Below, piece after piece: positions 1 through 10,800 of a stretch of DNA of 32,903 nucleotides. Numbering within the stretch: the first letter of the stretch is position 1; each line of letters opens with the position of its first letter. The position numbers and the translations under genes are program-made. The stretch covers positions 1-32,903 of the forward strand of contig CAJNOQ010001337.1 of NCBI GenBank assembly GCA_905250885.1. Reading direction: 5' to 3'. Origin of the DNA: Didymodactylos carnosus (lineage: Eukaryota > Rotifera > Eurotatoria > Philodinida > Philodinidae). The notes under the pieces are model-generated. The model had not been told where the DNA came from. It saw only the letters and a list, made by a program, of their open reading frames with translations, and did not search any database.

Positions 1-250
1 TTTTTGATCTGGTTTTGTGGCTATTATGAAAATTTATTGATTTTTGAAACGCTTGAACCATTTCTGTGCAGTTCGCGGTGCCACCGTACCTTCACCTTGA
101 ACGTCGCAAATTGCTTTGGTAGCTGCTTTTGCATCCAAATTCTTTCTCCAATAATGAGCAGCAATACGTGAAGCTCAAAATTTGTGATTTCGTAATCAGA
201 CATCTTAAAAAATCAATAAACTTTCATAATAGCCACTAGCCAGTCAGATC
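1..250 (-). mobile_element. mariner-type DNA transposon remnant, internally deleted
   Basis: The two ends are inverted copies of each other: 1-49 reads TTTTTGATCTGG then TGGCTATTATGAAAATTTAT, and the reverse complement of 205-250 reads TTTTTGATCTGACTGG then TGGCTATTATGAAAGTTTAT. Between them, on the minus strand, lies the start of a transposase: MSDYEITNFEL from 201-203, then a frame change near 170, then RIAAHYWRKNLDAKAATKA and further on TAQKWFKRFKNQ and a stop. This is the paired-type helix-turn-helix (HTH_48) that opens mariner transposases and binds the inverted ends. The catalytic DDD/DDE half is absent, so the copy cannot be autonomous. The left end coincides with the window edge, so the outer boundary and the expected TA target duplication cannot be checked there. 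Confidence 0.8.
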
Positions 251-304
251 AAAAACACAAAAAAAAATATATAAAAAATCATTATTTTAACACGGAGCAC
301 GAAC

Positions 305-890
305 TTTTTCCTCAAACTAATATATCTCCTAAATTTCCTAACTATCCTAAATATCCTCAATATACCAAATATCGTACGTATCCTAAATATCATAAGTATC
401 TTAAATATTCTAAATATCCTATACATCCTACATATCCTAAAGATCCTAAATATACTCAACATAATAAAATCGTATATATTCTAAATAACCGACTTATTTT
501 AAATATCCTGAATAACCTAATTATCCGAAATATGCTCGATATCCTAAGTATCCTAAATATCCTGAATATCCCAAATATCCTTTATATCCTGAGTATCCTA
601 AATTTCCTGTATATCCTGTGTATCCTAAATGTGCTAAATCTGCTGTACATCTTAAGTATCCTAAATTCCCTAAATATCCGAAATATCCTGAAGATCCTAA
701 ATATCCTAAGTATGCTAAATATTCTAAATATTTTATACCTACAAAATATCCTAAATGTCATATGTATCCTAAATATCCTCTATGCCCTATGCATCCTAAA
801 AATCCTGATTATCCTAAACATCGTGTTTATCCTAAATATCCTCAATATACTAAATGTCCTAAATATCTTAAATATCCTAAATGCCCATTG
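305..890 (+). repeat. Degenerate 9-bp minisatellite, CCTAAATAT orientation
   Basis: Tandem units of about 9 bp, consensus CCTAAATAT, fill this stretch with frequent substitutions (CCTGAATAT, CCTCAATAT, CATCCTAAA). Because the period is a multiple of three, two frames per strand stay open and give artificial runs such as PKYPKYPKY or LNILNI. A longer subunit at about 690-830 (containing TATTTTATACCTACAAAATA) recurs inverted in the second half of the array. Confidence 0.9.
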
Positions 891-914
891 TTAGGGCCCG
901 CAACCATGTCCAGG

Positions 915-1951
915 ACATATTTAGAATATTTAGAATATTGAGGATATTTACGATATTTAGGATATTTTGGATGTTTAGGATAATCACGATTTTTTAGATA
1001 CATAGGGTATAGAGGATATTTAGGATACATAATATATTTAGGATATTTTGGAGGTATACAATATTTAGAATATTTAGGATACATAGGATATTCAGGATAT
1101 CTAGGCGATATTTAGAAGATATAGCATATTTAGGATATTTAAACACGATATTTACGATAATCAGAAATTTTAGGATACATAGGGTGTAGAGGATATTTAG
1201 GATACATTGGATATTTAGTTTTTTGAGGATATTTAGGAAACTTAGGATATACAGGATATTTAGAATATTTAGGATACTCAGGATATTTAGCATATTCAGG
1301 ATATTTAGGAGATATAGGATATTTAGGATGTTTGGGATATTTAGGATTAACACGATGTTTAGGATAATCAGGATTTTTAGGATGCATAGGGTATAGAGGA
1401 TATTTAGGATACATATGACATTTAGGATATTTTGTAGGTATAAAATATTTAGAATATTTAGCATACTTAGGATATTTAGGATACACAGGATATTCAGGAT
1501 ATTTAGGATATTTAGGGAATTTAGGATACTTAGGATGTACTGGATATTTAGCATATTTAGGATACACAGGATATTTGGGATACAGAGGATATACGGGAAA
1601 TTTAGGATACTTAGGGCATAAAGGATATTTGGGATATTTAGGATATTTAGGATATTTGGGATACAGAGGATATACAGGATATTTCTGATACATAGGATAT
1701 AGAGGATATGTAGGATATTTACTATATTTCGGATACACAGGATATATAAAATACTTAGGAAATTTAGGATATTTAGGATATTTGGAGTATTTCGGATAAT
1801 TATTGTATTCAGGATATTTAGAATATATGCGACTTTATTATGTTGAGTATATTTAGAATCGTTAGGATATGTAGGGTTTATAGGATATTTAGGATACTTA
1901 GGATATTTGGTATATTGATGATATTTAGGATAGTTAGGAAATTTAGGATAT
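915..1951 (-). repeat. Same 9-bp minisatellite in the opposite orientation (TTAGGATAT)
   Basis: From about 915 the same unit continues as its reverse complement, TTAGGATAT/ATATTTAGG, up to 1951. The switch lies in a short non-repeat spacer (about 888-915) that includes TTAGGGCCCGCAACC. Longer subunits recur: 1360-1490 is nearly the exact reverse complement of about 690-830, a more diverged copy lies at about 985-1080, and part of one at about 1160-1225. Long minus-strand open frames here are a by-product of the repeat period. Confidence 0.9.
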
Positions 1952-2107
1952 CAAACACGTATATATGAATTAAAACGAAAAAATCAAGAATTAGAAAAGT
2001 TTAAATTTGTACTCGACTATAAAATAACAGAATTAAAAAAACAAATAGAACCACGTGACAAGTTCATTGTTCAACCACGGAAACAAGTTCATCCTTCTAG
2101 AAAATAG
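1952..2107 (+). pseudogene. CFAP57-like coiled-coil fragment
   Basis: The frame CAA ACA CGT ATA TAT reads [19 protein letters not shown], then [16 protein letters not shown], then [16 protein letters not shown] and a stop at 2105-2107. The first 35 residues closely match my recollection of a conserved segment of CFAP57 (WDR65), a ciliary axoneme protein with N-terminal WD repeats and a C-terminal coiled coil. The 16 residues after EPR do not look like the family. I see no continuation downstream and the upstream side is minisatellite. Either one exon of a gene broken by the repeat or a captured fragment is possible. The CFAP57 match is from memory, not from a search. Confidence 0.6.
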
Positions 2108-2426
2108 ATAAGAAAAACAAACAACGTTTATGAAGTCTTGTAATAAATCCTTTAAATAAAACAAAAAGCTCAACAGCATACGGCAAGTGAACAGAAGTCC
2201 CTTATCCTCACATTCAGCAGATTACATCAAATCATCAACACCCGTTAGATGGTTATGGTGATTTTAAACAAAAAACTAGGAATGAGATGCAAGAGATTAT
2301 CAATTTCAGTTGAAATCGAATGCGAAAGCCATTGGATGTATGAATATAGTACAATCAAACATTAATTTCCTTACAGCAGATTTATCAGCTATAAAACATG
2401 CCGTTAATTGTATTTTACTACAATTT

Positions 2427-2490
2427 AAAATGAATTTCCACCTTAAAAACAATCTTACGTCCATTCATATCGGGCTTGGCGCAAATGTTT
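2427..2490 (+). repeat. Left arm of a ~64-bp inverted repeat
   Basis: AATGAATTTCCACCTTAAAA followed by ACAATCTTACGTCCATTC and ATATCGGGCTTGG matches the reverse complement of 3249-3314, with a few substitutions and a 4-bp indel. The arms are about 760 bp apart, as expected for the ends or subterminal repeats of a non-autonomous DNA element. Confidence 0.75.
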
Positions 2491-3248
2491 CTGCATTCTT
2501 TCCTTCCTTCTGCAGCGCAGAACGACTTATTCTGATACAATCTTGAAAAACAAGCAATAAAAAAGACTGTATCTGCACAACGCAGGATAAAGCCCATTGA
2601 AAAGAAAGATCCTACCAAAAACACCCTGCCAGTAAGGGAGTGGGATAACGTAACCTCATCAAAACTCTCATCCACACTAAAGAAATATGTACCGGAGCAA
2701 TAGTACACGGCTTTCATATTCCTACAAACAACACCGGCTTAAAAAAATAAACCACATGCCGATTCTAAGAACAAAACAAAAAAAAACACGTTCTCCATAC
2801 GCTAGGTGTCTCATCCGCATCAAGAAAAAGCTTACTTAAGAAACAGCCACGTCCACCCATTACCACCAATTCCACCACAAGCACACTCGATTAAGGCACA
2901 AAAATACATGTCATCTTCGCAAAAAACAACACCTTCTTTTGACAGGATCAAATCTTGAAAAAACACCAGTCCCTATGCATTCAACATGAAAAAACCCGAA
3001 AACACGCAACAACATAATACATTAATTGTTCGTGTATGAATCTGGTAACTAAAACAATAGTCGTGCTTCGCGACTTTTAGACACAAAAATGAGAAATATC
3101 AACATCGCTTTGTATCGCTAGCGTTTGTGGTGGGCATGTACGAAGATGTCACTTGTCTACTGCAGACGGATGACCATTTTGTTCGCATAACGCTAGCCAT
3201 TCAGTCAAGGGAATAATAGATTTATAGTGACACAGTTGAATCCATCGC

Positions 3249-3314
3249 ACATTTGTGTCAAGCCCGATATGAATGGAGTAAGATTGTTTTTATACTAAGG
3301 TGAAAATTCATTAT
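3249..3314 (-). repeat. Right arm of the ~64-bp inverted repeat
   Basis: ACATTTGTGTCAAGCCCGAT followed by ATGAATGGAGTAAGATTG is the reverse complement of the arm at 2427-2490. Target-site duplications could not be assigned because the outer ends are not sharp. Confidence 0.75.
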
Positions 3315-3865
3315 AAATTTTATCTGAGTACATACTTTTTGTGTTTTTCAGTTTACCACTGCGCACGCGTTTCATGTGTAGACAGACACAGCAGGATTCT
3401 CGTCAAAAACTGAAGCGAATGAGCATTGTTCAATTCGTAATCCAACCCTTCACTTCCGCGTAGTGTAGGATGGGCAACGTCAATTGATGGTGATGGGCTC
3501 TAGTAAAGCACTTCAGGGCTAGTCATCCGAAGCGTGTTGCCCAAACATCTCGAAAATTACTCCACTTTGTTTTGTAGCTATTTGTTTTTTTATACTGTAA
3601 TCTAAACTATACAAGACAAAATGTAATCAATGTAATCACTCAATCAACAACAAAAACTGTTCATTTTTTAATTATGTAAGCGAGAAAAATCAAACAAACT
3701 ATATTTTTGTTTTTTATGTAATCATTTTTTCTGCTTTTCTTGTTGTATATCTGTACTAAGTGCTAGAACTCTTAACGAGTTAGTCACTTTAATCAGCAAA
3801 AAAAAAAAATAAATAGTAAGAATGAATCCTCCTTTTATGTTGAAAAATAAAAGGGTTATTATTCA

Positions 3866-4188
3866 CATATATATGTTGTAGGCAAAACTCCAATATAAGT
3901 TGTGTCTGAGCACAGCTTAAATTTAAAATTATAGTTTGAGTTTTGCCTGAATATAATTAAACAAAATTAAATTTTGGCATCATCTAAGAACATTCCTGAC
4001 TCCAGTCGACTGGAGTCAGGAATATTCTTAGATGATGTCAAAATTTAATTTTGTTTAATTATATTCAGGCAAAACTCAAACTATAATTTTAAATTTAAGT
4101 CGTGCCCAGTCAAAATTTCAATTGGAGTTTTGTTTAGGTGAATTTTAAATTTGCCTGAATTTAAGTTTTACCTACAGCATATATGCTC
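3866..4188. mobile_element. Palindromic foldback element (MITE-like)
   Basis: The sequence is a near-perfect palindrome centred at 4007/4008 in CCAGTCGACTGG. The arms match almost base for base from the centre out to about 3925 and 4090 (for example AGTTTGAGTTTTGCCTGAAT on the left and its complement on the right). Beyond that they diverge but meet again at the outer ends, TATATATGTTGTAGG on the left and CCTACAGCATATATG on the right. There is no coding capacity. Whole-element palindromes of this kind are typical of foldback MITEs; the superfamily is not evident. Confidence 0.85.
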
Positions 4189-4235
4189 AATCGCAATATA
4201 TTCTACAATTTAAAATACTTTTTCTCATGGACTTA

Positions 4236-4841
4236 CGAGGAAACCACTCCAACTGTCCGATCGCTTTTTCACGAAACCTAATGGACAATAGGTAATCGAG
4301 TGTGCTGAATCCGAATATCATAGTGATTTGGACGTCTAGACCTCCAGAGACCGGTTTTCTGAAAAATCAGTTTTTCAGAAACTCTAAAAGCGAACCAAAA
4401 CTTTTCTTAATAAGGCATAATCGTAGCCCGCACATTTCTGATTAAAATGAGACATCTCCCAGCTCTACACGAGCTTTCTTTGCAAAGTTAGAGAATTTAT
4501 AAGAAGAGCCCTAAGTGTTCATTGTCAGCTCAAAGCTACAGAAATAAGAAGGAAAAAATTAATTTAGGGCTTTTCGTGTAAATTCTCTAATTTTGTAAAG
4601 AAAATTCGTGTTGAACTGGGAGATGTCTTTTTAATTAAAAATGTGCGGGCTACAATTATGCCTCATTAAGAAAGATTTTTGTTGGCTTTTAGAGTTTCTG
4701 AAAAACTGATTTTCTAGAAAACCGGTCTCTGGAGGCCTAGAAGCCCAAACCACTATGATATTCGGATTCAGCGCACTCGATTACCTATTGTCCACTAGGT
4801 TTCGTGAAAAAAGCGATCGGATAGTTGAAGTGATTTCCTCG
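4236..4841. mobile_element. 606-bp foldback MITE with ~280-bp inverted arms, flanked by TTA
   Basis: The left arm begins CGAGGAAACCACTCCAACTG and the right arm ends with the complement of CGAGGAAATCACTTCAACTA. The arms stay alignable for about 280 bp, through ACCGGTTTTCT, AGCCCGCACATTT and GACATCTCCCAG, leaving a short core near 4520-4560. TTA lies immediately outside both ends (4233-4235 and 4842-4844), which fits a 3-bp TWA target duplication of the PIF/Harbinger kind. No open frame is present, so it would move only with a transposase supplied elsewhere. Arm divergence of roughly 10% suggests it is not recent. Confidence 0.85.
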
Positions 4842-4849
4842 TTAGATAT

Positions 4850-7800
4850 ATAGTCTTTCTAATTTTTACTATTCTTTATACTATAGATCAAGGGATTAGG
4901 ACACGGTAGAACATTCACAATTTGCTTTTATTTATGAATAATTGCATCTGAATAGCTTATAACTGATAGCTTGTACAGTTTAAAAATTTGATCGAGAGCA
5001 GATGGACATAATTATGTGTTTTTATTATTATCTAATTTGTCATTAGTCTCATATAGTAGATCTACTAAATGGTTTATTATCAAATCTTCATAAATGTAAC
5101 CAGACTAGAATGAAGCTACAACGATATTTTTCTTCATAAGGCGAATTTAATACTCTGGTCGTTTTGACATAGCGGGTAATAAACTTCGTAGCTAAGAGAT
5201 GTTTTTTTTTCTCCGACACAAAAATCGTAGATTTTGTATGAAATAGAACTGATCGTACAAAAACAAGCAGAAGACTGTTTTTGAAAGAAGACAGTTTTTG
5301 ATTGATGCTAAAATATACGTTCCTAAAACGTTTTATTTCTCATTGATATATGTAGAATTGTAAAATAAGATAGCAGCTGTATTAAGTCATTGTATAGATC
5401 TTCGAGTTTTATAAAAAAAAAATATGAAAAATAGTCCATTAAACTTACTGTTATTGAAAATAAATTTCTTCTTTTTTTCTTTTTGTATGTCATCTTAGAC
5501 ATAACATGTGTAACGGAACTAATTGAAGTTAGCATCGCTTGTTAAATTTTCTTGATTAGAAATTGGTACTTCAACTATTCTGTTTTATAGTGTAGTCATT
5601 CTCGATTTAATTTCACAGTATGTAGACAGAAAAGAACTCTGAGCTTATTAAAGTGATTCACTTATTAAATTTAATCATAATTTATCAACAAACGATTTGA
5701 ATATAGACTCCTCTATCCGCCCATTTTCTCTAATTCTTTTTAACTTTACACATGTCTCTTTAACTTTTTGTACAACTAAACTAAATGATCGATACAAAAC
5801 AAAAAAAAGAAAAGAATAAAAAATCGATAATTAAATTAATCACTTTTTTAAAATAAATGCTAGAGGCAAACGTTCAATTATCATAGTGTATATGATCGTA
5901 TTTTATATTTCACCTGAAATTCAGATCAAAATTTAGTACAAATTTTTAGCATAACATATTTAGATTAACATTAATCATGATCAGTTTCAAACACAAAACT
6001 ATCGTCTGATGATAATGATCATCGTTTTGCATAACATTATGACATTATTCGTTTTTTTTTGCCTCTCTCAAAAAAGTTGATAACATATGAGAAAGCATTC
6101 AAAAAGGGCATATCTTTCCACAAAATCCTAATGAACTGTTGACAATAGCAGCATAAGAAACAACTAGTTCTTGTTTCTTTTCTCTCTTTTTTTTTATGAC
6201 TAAAACAAGAAAAACCTCATTTATAAATAGATTTATGAGTATGATGCAATGACAATAACGACGATAACGGTGAATGTATGAACAAATTGAGCTATATCAA
6301 AAATGATTTTTCCATTTACTTCCGTTATTAGTTTTGATTAGGTCATCTCATTTTCTCTCTCTCTCGCTCTCATAGAACGAAACAAATAAAGAAAGAAAGA
6401 AAAAAAAAATTAAATTGATCCATTATCCTTTTTCCTTCTCTTCTTCTTCTTTTTTTTTTTCGTTCAATATGTGCCTAATGGAAAACGATTCCTGGAGCGC
6501 TCTACTATATCTACAACAAATTGTTCCCACTTAATTTGACTTAGAACATAAATGTATTATCTCAATTTTTATTGGCGAGAGTATGAAGATGATATGATGG
6601 TCATTTAGATATCAAGAAGAAGAAAAAAAATATAATAGAACTGTTATCAGTTTTCAAGCGTAAAATAAATGTACGACTTAAAGGGTCGTCGTTTTTAATT
6701 ATATTATTTTCTTTTTATCTCGGATGAACAATCCCACATATTTAATTATAAAAGACAAAAATCAATTAAACAACTAGGTGAGCAACTGTTCTTTGTCAAT
6801 CTATTCTATTGTTTTTACAGATGGGGTTTCATATCACATCGATTGAAAAACGTCTACTTTTTTCCTCTCTTCAAGAACGATTTTTATACATTGACTATAA
6901 TTTGTCACTAATTAAATTTTCTCATATCGAGATATTTTTATTACTTAGAGATATATCAAGATTTTGATTAACTGTATCGTTTATATCTCTTGTACTTTTT
7001 TTACTGATATATAACATACTGTGTGACAAATAACTCTCTAATAGATATCAAAATCATGTTTTATTCTCTCATCTTTAAATGTTGATAACCCTTTTTTCTT
7101 TATTTTTCTCGAAAACAATGTTCATACATAGTGAGAGAGTAAAATGAAAAAAAAAACATCAAAGAACAATGGCGCATCAAAGAAGCATGAACAAGAGAAC
7201 AGGTGATCGTTATTTAAAATGGTCAAACATATCTTTTTATTTGAAAAAGAAAGAAAACAACACGTTTTATAGTTCACATAAAAATATTCTTTTTAAGTAT
7301 GGAAAAATCAAAATTGTAGTCAGTTGAACATTTGTGGATTAATAAAGATTAAATCAATAATTTTCTTCTCATTTATTAGATGTAAAAAAATTTTTTCTAT
7401 TAGAATAATGGCAAAAATTTTAACGAAGATATACCAGATGCCTATAAAAAGATATGTCTATATCAGATTATTCAGTCATAAAAATATTTTGAACTTATGA
7501 TTACTGAATAGATATATATCTTTTCTTATAGTATGATGTTTTTCTAGTACATTTATCTTATAATTACGCAAAAGTATATGATAAACTAATACAAGTTGAT
7601 TATTATATCATGACATCATTTGCATTTTCTGTTATTTATGTTCTGTATAGGGTAAGTGGTAAAGATGTTACTTAAGATTAACATCTCGAATATTTGTTAT
7701 AAATTCTAAATTCTACGCTTTATTAGATTGGATTTAACGTAAGATTTTTATAAGAAAAGTAAACTATGATACTGAAAAGATAGTTTATATTTGAAGAAAG

Positions 7801-10800
7801 AGTTAAAGTTAAATATGATGCTATCGAAGACGATTGTATATAAATTAGATTGCCAATTCGTGATGTTTACTTTTTAGTGGCTTCATTGTTTTAATATTTG
7901 TCTCAAGTTTCTTTCTTCAATATTGTTATGTCTATGAAATACAGCAAATGGTATTACTCATCGAAATATTTTGAATGGGTAATTAAACATTATAGCTACT
8001 TTTGTATACATACTCAATGAAATGTAGACATTCATAAGGTTTTATACAATCATCCAATAAAATAGTCACGCACATACTCCTTCGGCGTTCATAAACACAC
8101 ACAAGGATTCACGCTCCGATTAAGATGTTATTCTAGTACGAAACGATAAAAAGAAATTGTCTAACTCTTAAAAGTCAGACTTAAGAGAGAGAGAGAGAGA
8201 GTTGGTACTAAAAGACGAAATTTTCACTACATTTTGTTGAGCTGCATCCATGGTGAATGTACTTTGCTTGTCTAATGAAGCTGATACTTGTCTTTTGTGG
8301 ATCTTCTAATAGTTTCCGAAGGAAAAAGGAGTGTAAGTTATATACTCAGAACCCTAGTGTTTTTGCTGTTGTTTAACCTTCATTCTCCTCTGTAGTTATG
8401 ATCTTAATTAAATAAACAATGGCAGTAATTATGATCGTAAGTTTGCTCAGTGGAGCCGATTTATTAGTTACTGAATTAACAATTGGGAAGAGTTTCACAT
8501 TTTAGCAACAAACGGGACTGCACTGACAAGATATTTTTAAAATAGTTACCAAATAATAATCAAGTAGTTAGATCAAGTACGTCCGCTAGGCATTGCTTTT
8601 GATGCTACGTTTTAACCCTAATAGTTTCGACTGATATATTATTATTTTTACAATTCTAAGGCGAAATTTGTTCCCATTTACCATTTAAGAACATAAGTAT
8701 AATTCTTTTTTTGTTTTTTAAGTAAAGAAGGTCATTGTGTCTATGTGTTCAAGAAGTACACGTTAATATTAGAATACCTTAAGGTTGGATATTACATTAA
8801 ATTAAAAAGAAAAATGAAAGTCAAGTATATCATTCTAAATTAAGTGATTTTGCTTATTCTTCTCCATTGTTTTTGTATTTTTTTTATTAGCTTAAGGCAT
8901 ACGGTACGTATTCTATAACAAGACAAACTAATTGTGGATATGAGTATATGTGAACTTCTGTGCGTTTTTTTGCTTTCTTGTTGTTTTTTTTTGTTACTTT
9001 TAACTAATGCTGCCATATACAATCACCTGTGGAGAACGTAAACTATATATACTTTTTCCTTATTAAGTTGTAATTTTGACTGACAAAGCATATATTATTT
9101 TTTATCATTTATCGATCATTTGATATTTATTTTAATAAGATAAAGATTTTCAAATAAGAAAGAAAAAAGGAAATCACAGCATGTTGCAAATGAACAAGTA
9201 AGATTTAGATACGATGCTTGATTACTCGTTGTTTGTTTTTCTATTGTGTTGTGCAAAGTGTGATATTGTAGATTCTAAGAGCTAGATGTACAGTACATTA
9301 GGATGAAAAACAAGATCTTTCATTGGCTCTTTCTCTCTCTGAATAAAGTCAAGGTTATTAGTCTCATTTACATACATAACTTCAAGTCAACGGAGAGAAT
9401 TTGAGGATAGAAAATTAGAGATTATTCATATCCCATGAAAAAGAAAATATTTTTTCTGTTGAAGAATAATATCTTTCTCACAAACTATTGACTAATTATG
9501 AATGAATAATTATTGTCATTATTACAAAGACTAATACATTTAGAACTAAATTTTACGTGATTTTAGTACGCTTATAATTAACCTTTAGCATTGATGAAAG
9601 ATTTAAAAAGATAAATATCGCATATTTAAAACAGCACGTCCTCTATAGATTAGTGGTGTCAATGATATAGAACGGTGATGGTAACGCCAAAAAAATAGTC
9701 GCCATTGATGGGTGAGATGGGTGAGAATGATTAGAACCATATGGTACATGCCTACTAAAAGTGCAATTAAATTGATCATAAGATGAAATAATAAATGTGT
9801 CACTACGCTCAATTGCCACTTGAATCTATGATGAATAAATCAAAAATTTTTTGTGATTATGATCAGTAGATCATGTCTTGTTTAGTACTGAGATAAAATA
9901 TATTCAAACAACATCTGTAAACGTTACTTGTACAGTCACTACATTTTACTCTTTTGAAATTAAGATAGGCTAGATATTGCAAAGAGAAAAATTGACAAGA
10001 ACCATCTTGCTAAATACTTAAAAATATTGTTTGACATCGTTAAATTGAAGTAGTATAAAACATTTAACTATGAAAGCTTTTTAACTCCTTCTTTTCATCC
10101 ATAGCAAGCGTTTAAGCTGACTATAATGACACTGAAATATTTAGAGTCGATTATTCATCTCTTAATGAGGTATTAATTTTATTTGAAAATGTCAACAAGA
10201 GATTTTGAAATAGAATATACGAGAACGAATAATAAACAAATGTGTCAGTTATAGCTTTTTATTGTGTCAAATTTATCGAACATTTTCACATATAATTACT
10301 TAACACATTTACACACACAGTAGGACGGTTGAGAAACGCTGATACCATTCACAGTACTTTTGAACGATACTTACAAAATAGTTAGTACTACGTAAGTGTC
10401 ATAGATTTGACATAAACTACAACTAAAAAATACTGATAAAGATAGAACGTCAGACTATGGTTGAGATAAGTTTGACATTTGAAGAATATTGGTTCTAGAC
10501 TGATGAATAACTCCGAAGTTGAAAATCATAAGCTCACTAAATATGTCTCGTATTCAATGATATGAACTCTTTCTGTTGACCATAAGATACACTGTGATTT
10601 GATTGCTGATCATACTGTGATAGTGACGTAGTTATCCCAATAATCTGTTGGTTTTTCTGATGGATAATTTAGAGAAAGATATCAGATTAGTCCGATTATT
10701 ACTAATTGGACTAGATACCTGTAACATGCAACGTATGTTAGTATATTATACATAGATATAGACAAATACTAATATTGTACGCAATAAGTCAATATTTATT

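Larger units (their letters stand above)
2108..3860. other. Intergenic DNA with an inverted repeat pair; no gene supported
   Basis: This stretch is visibly less AT-rich than its surroundings between about 2160 and 3560. It carries only short open frames without recognisable domains (for example about 100 codons on the minus strand at 2418-2717, part of which lies in an inverted repeat). It may be a decayed mobile element; I see no transposase motif. Confidence 0.5.

Noticed and set aside
532..941. Plus-strand open frames in the first half of the array
   Set aside because: Same artefact of repeat period; two overlapping frames are open at once.
994..1738. Long minus-strand open frames of 186 and 199 codons (LNI and PKY repeats)
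   Set aside because: Produced by the 9-bp period of the minisatellite; all variants follow the DNA repeat and no domain is present.
305..1951. CRISPR-like or telomeric array
   Set aside because: Units are contiguous without unique spacers, and the 9-bp unit is not a known telomere repeat; simple minisatellite explains it.
2310..2717. Opposing 78- and 99-codon open frames
   Set aside because: Overlap each other on opposite strands, lie partly in an inverted repeat arm, and show no recognisable motif.
7440..7520. Imperfect hairpin TTCAGTCATAA...TTATGATTACTGAA
   Set aside because: Short and imperfect; expected by chance in AT-rich DNA.
9603..9812. 69-codon hydrophobic minus-strand open frame
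   Set aside because: Short, no family resemblance, composition as expected from AT-rich DNA.
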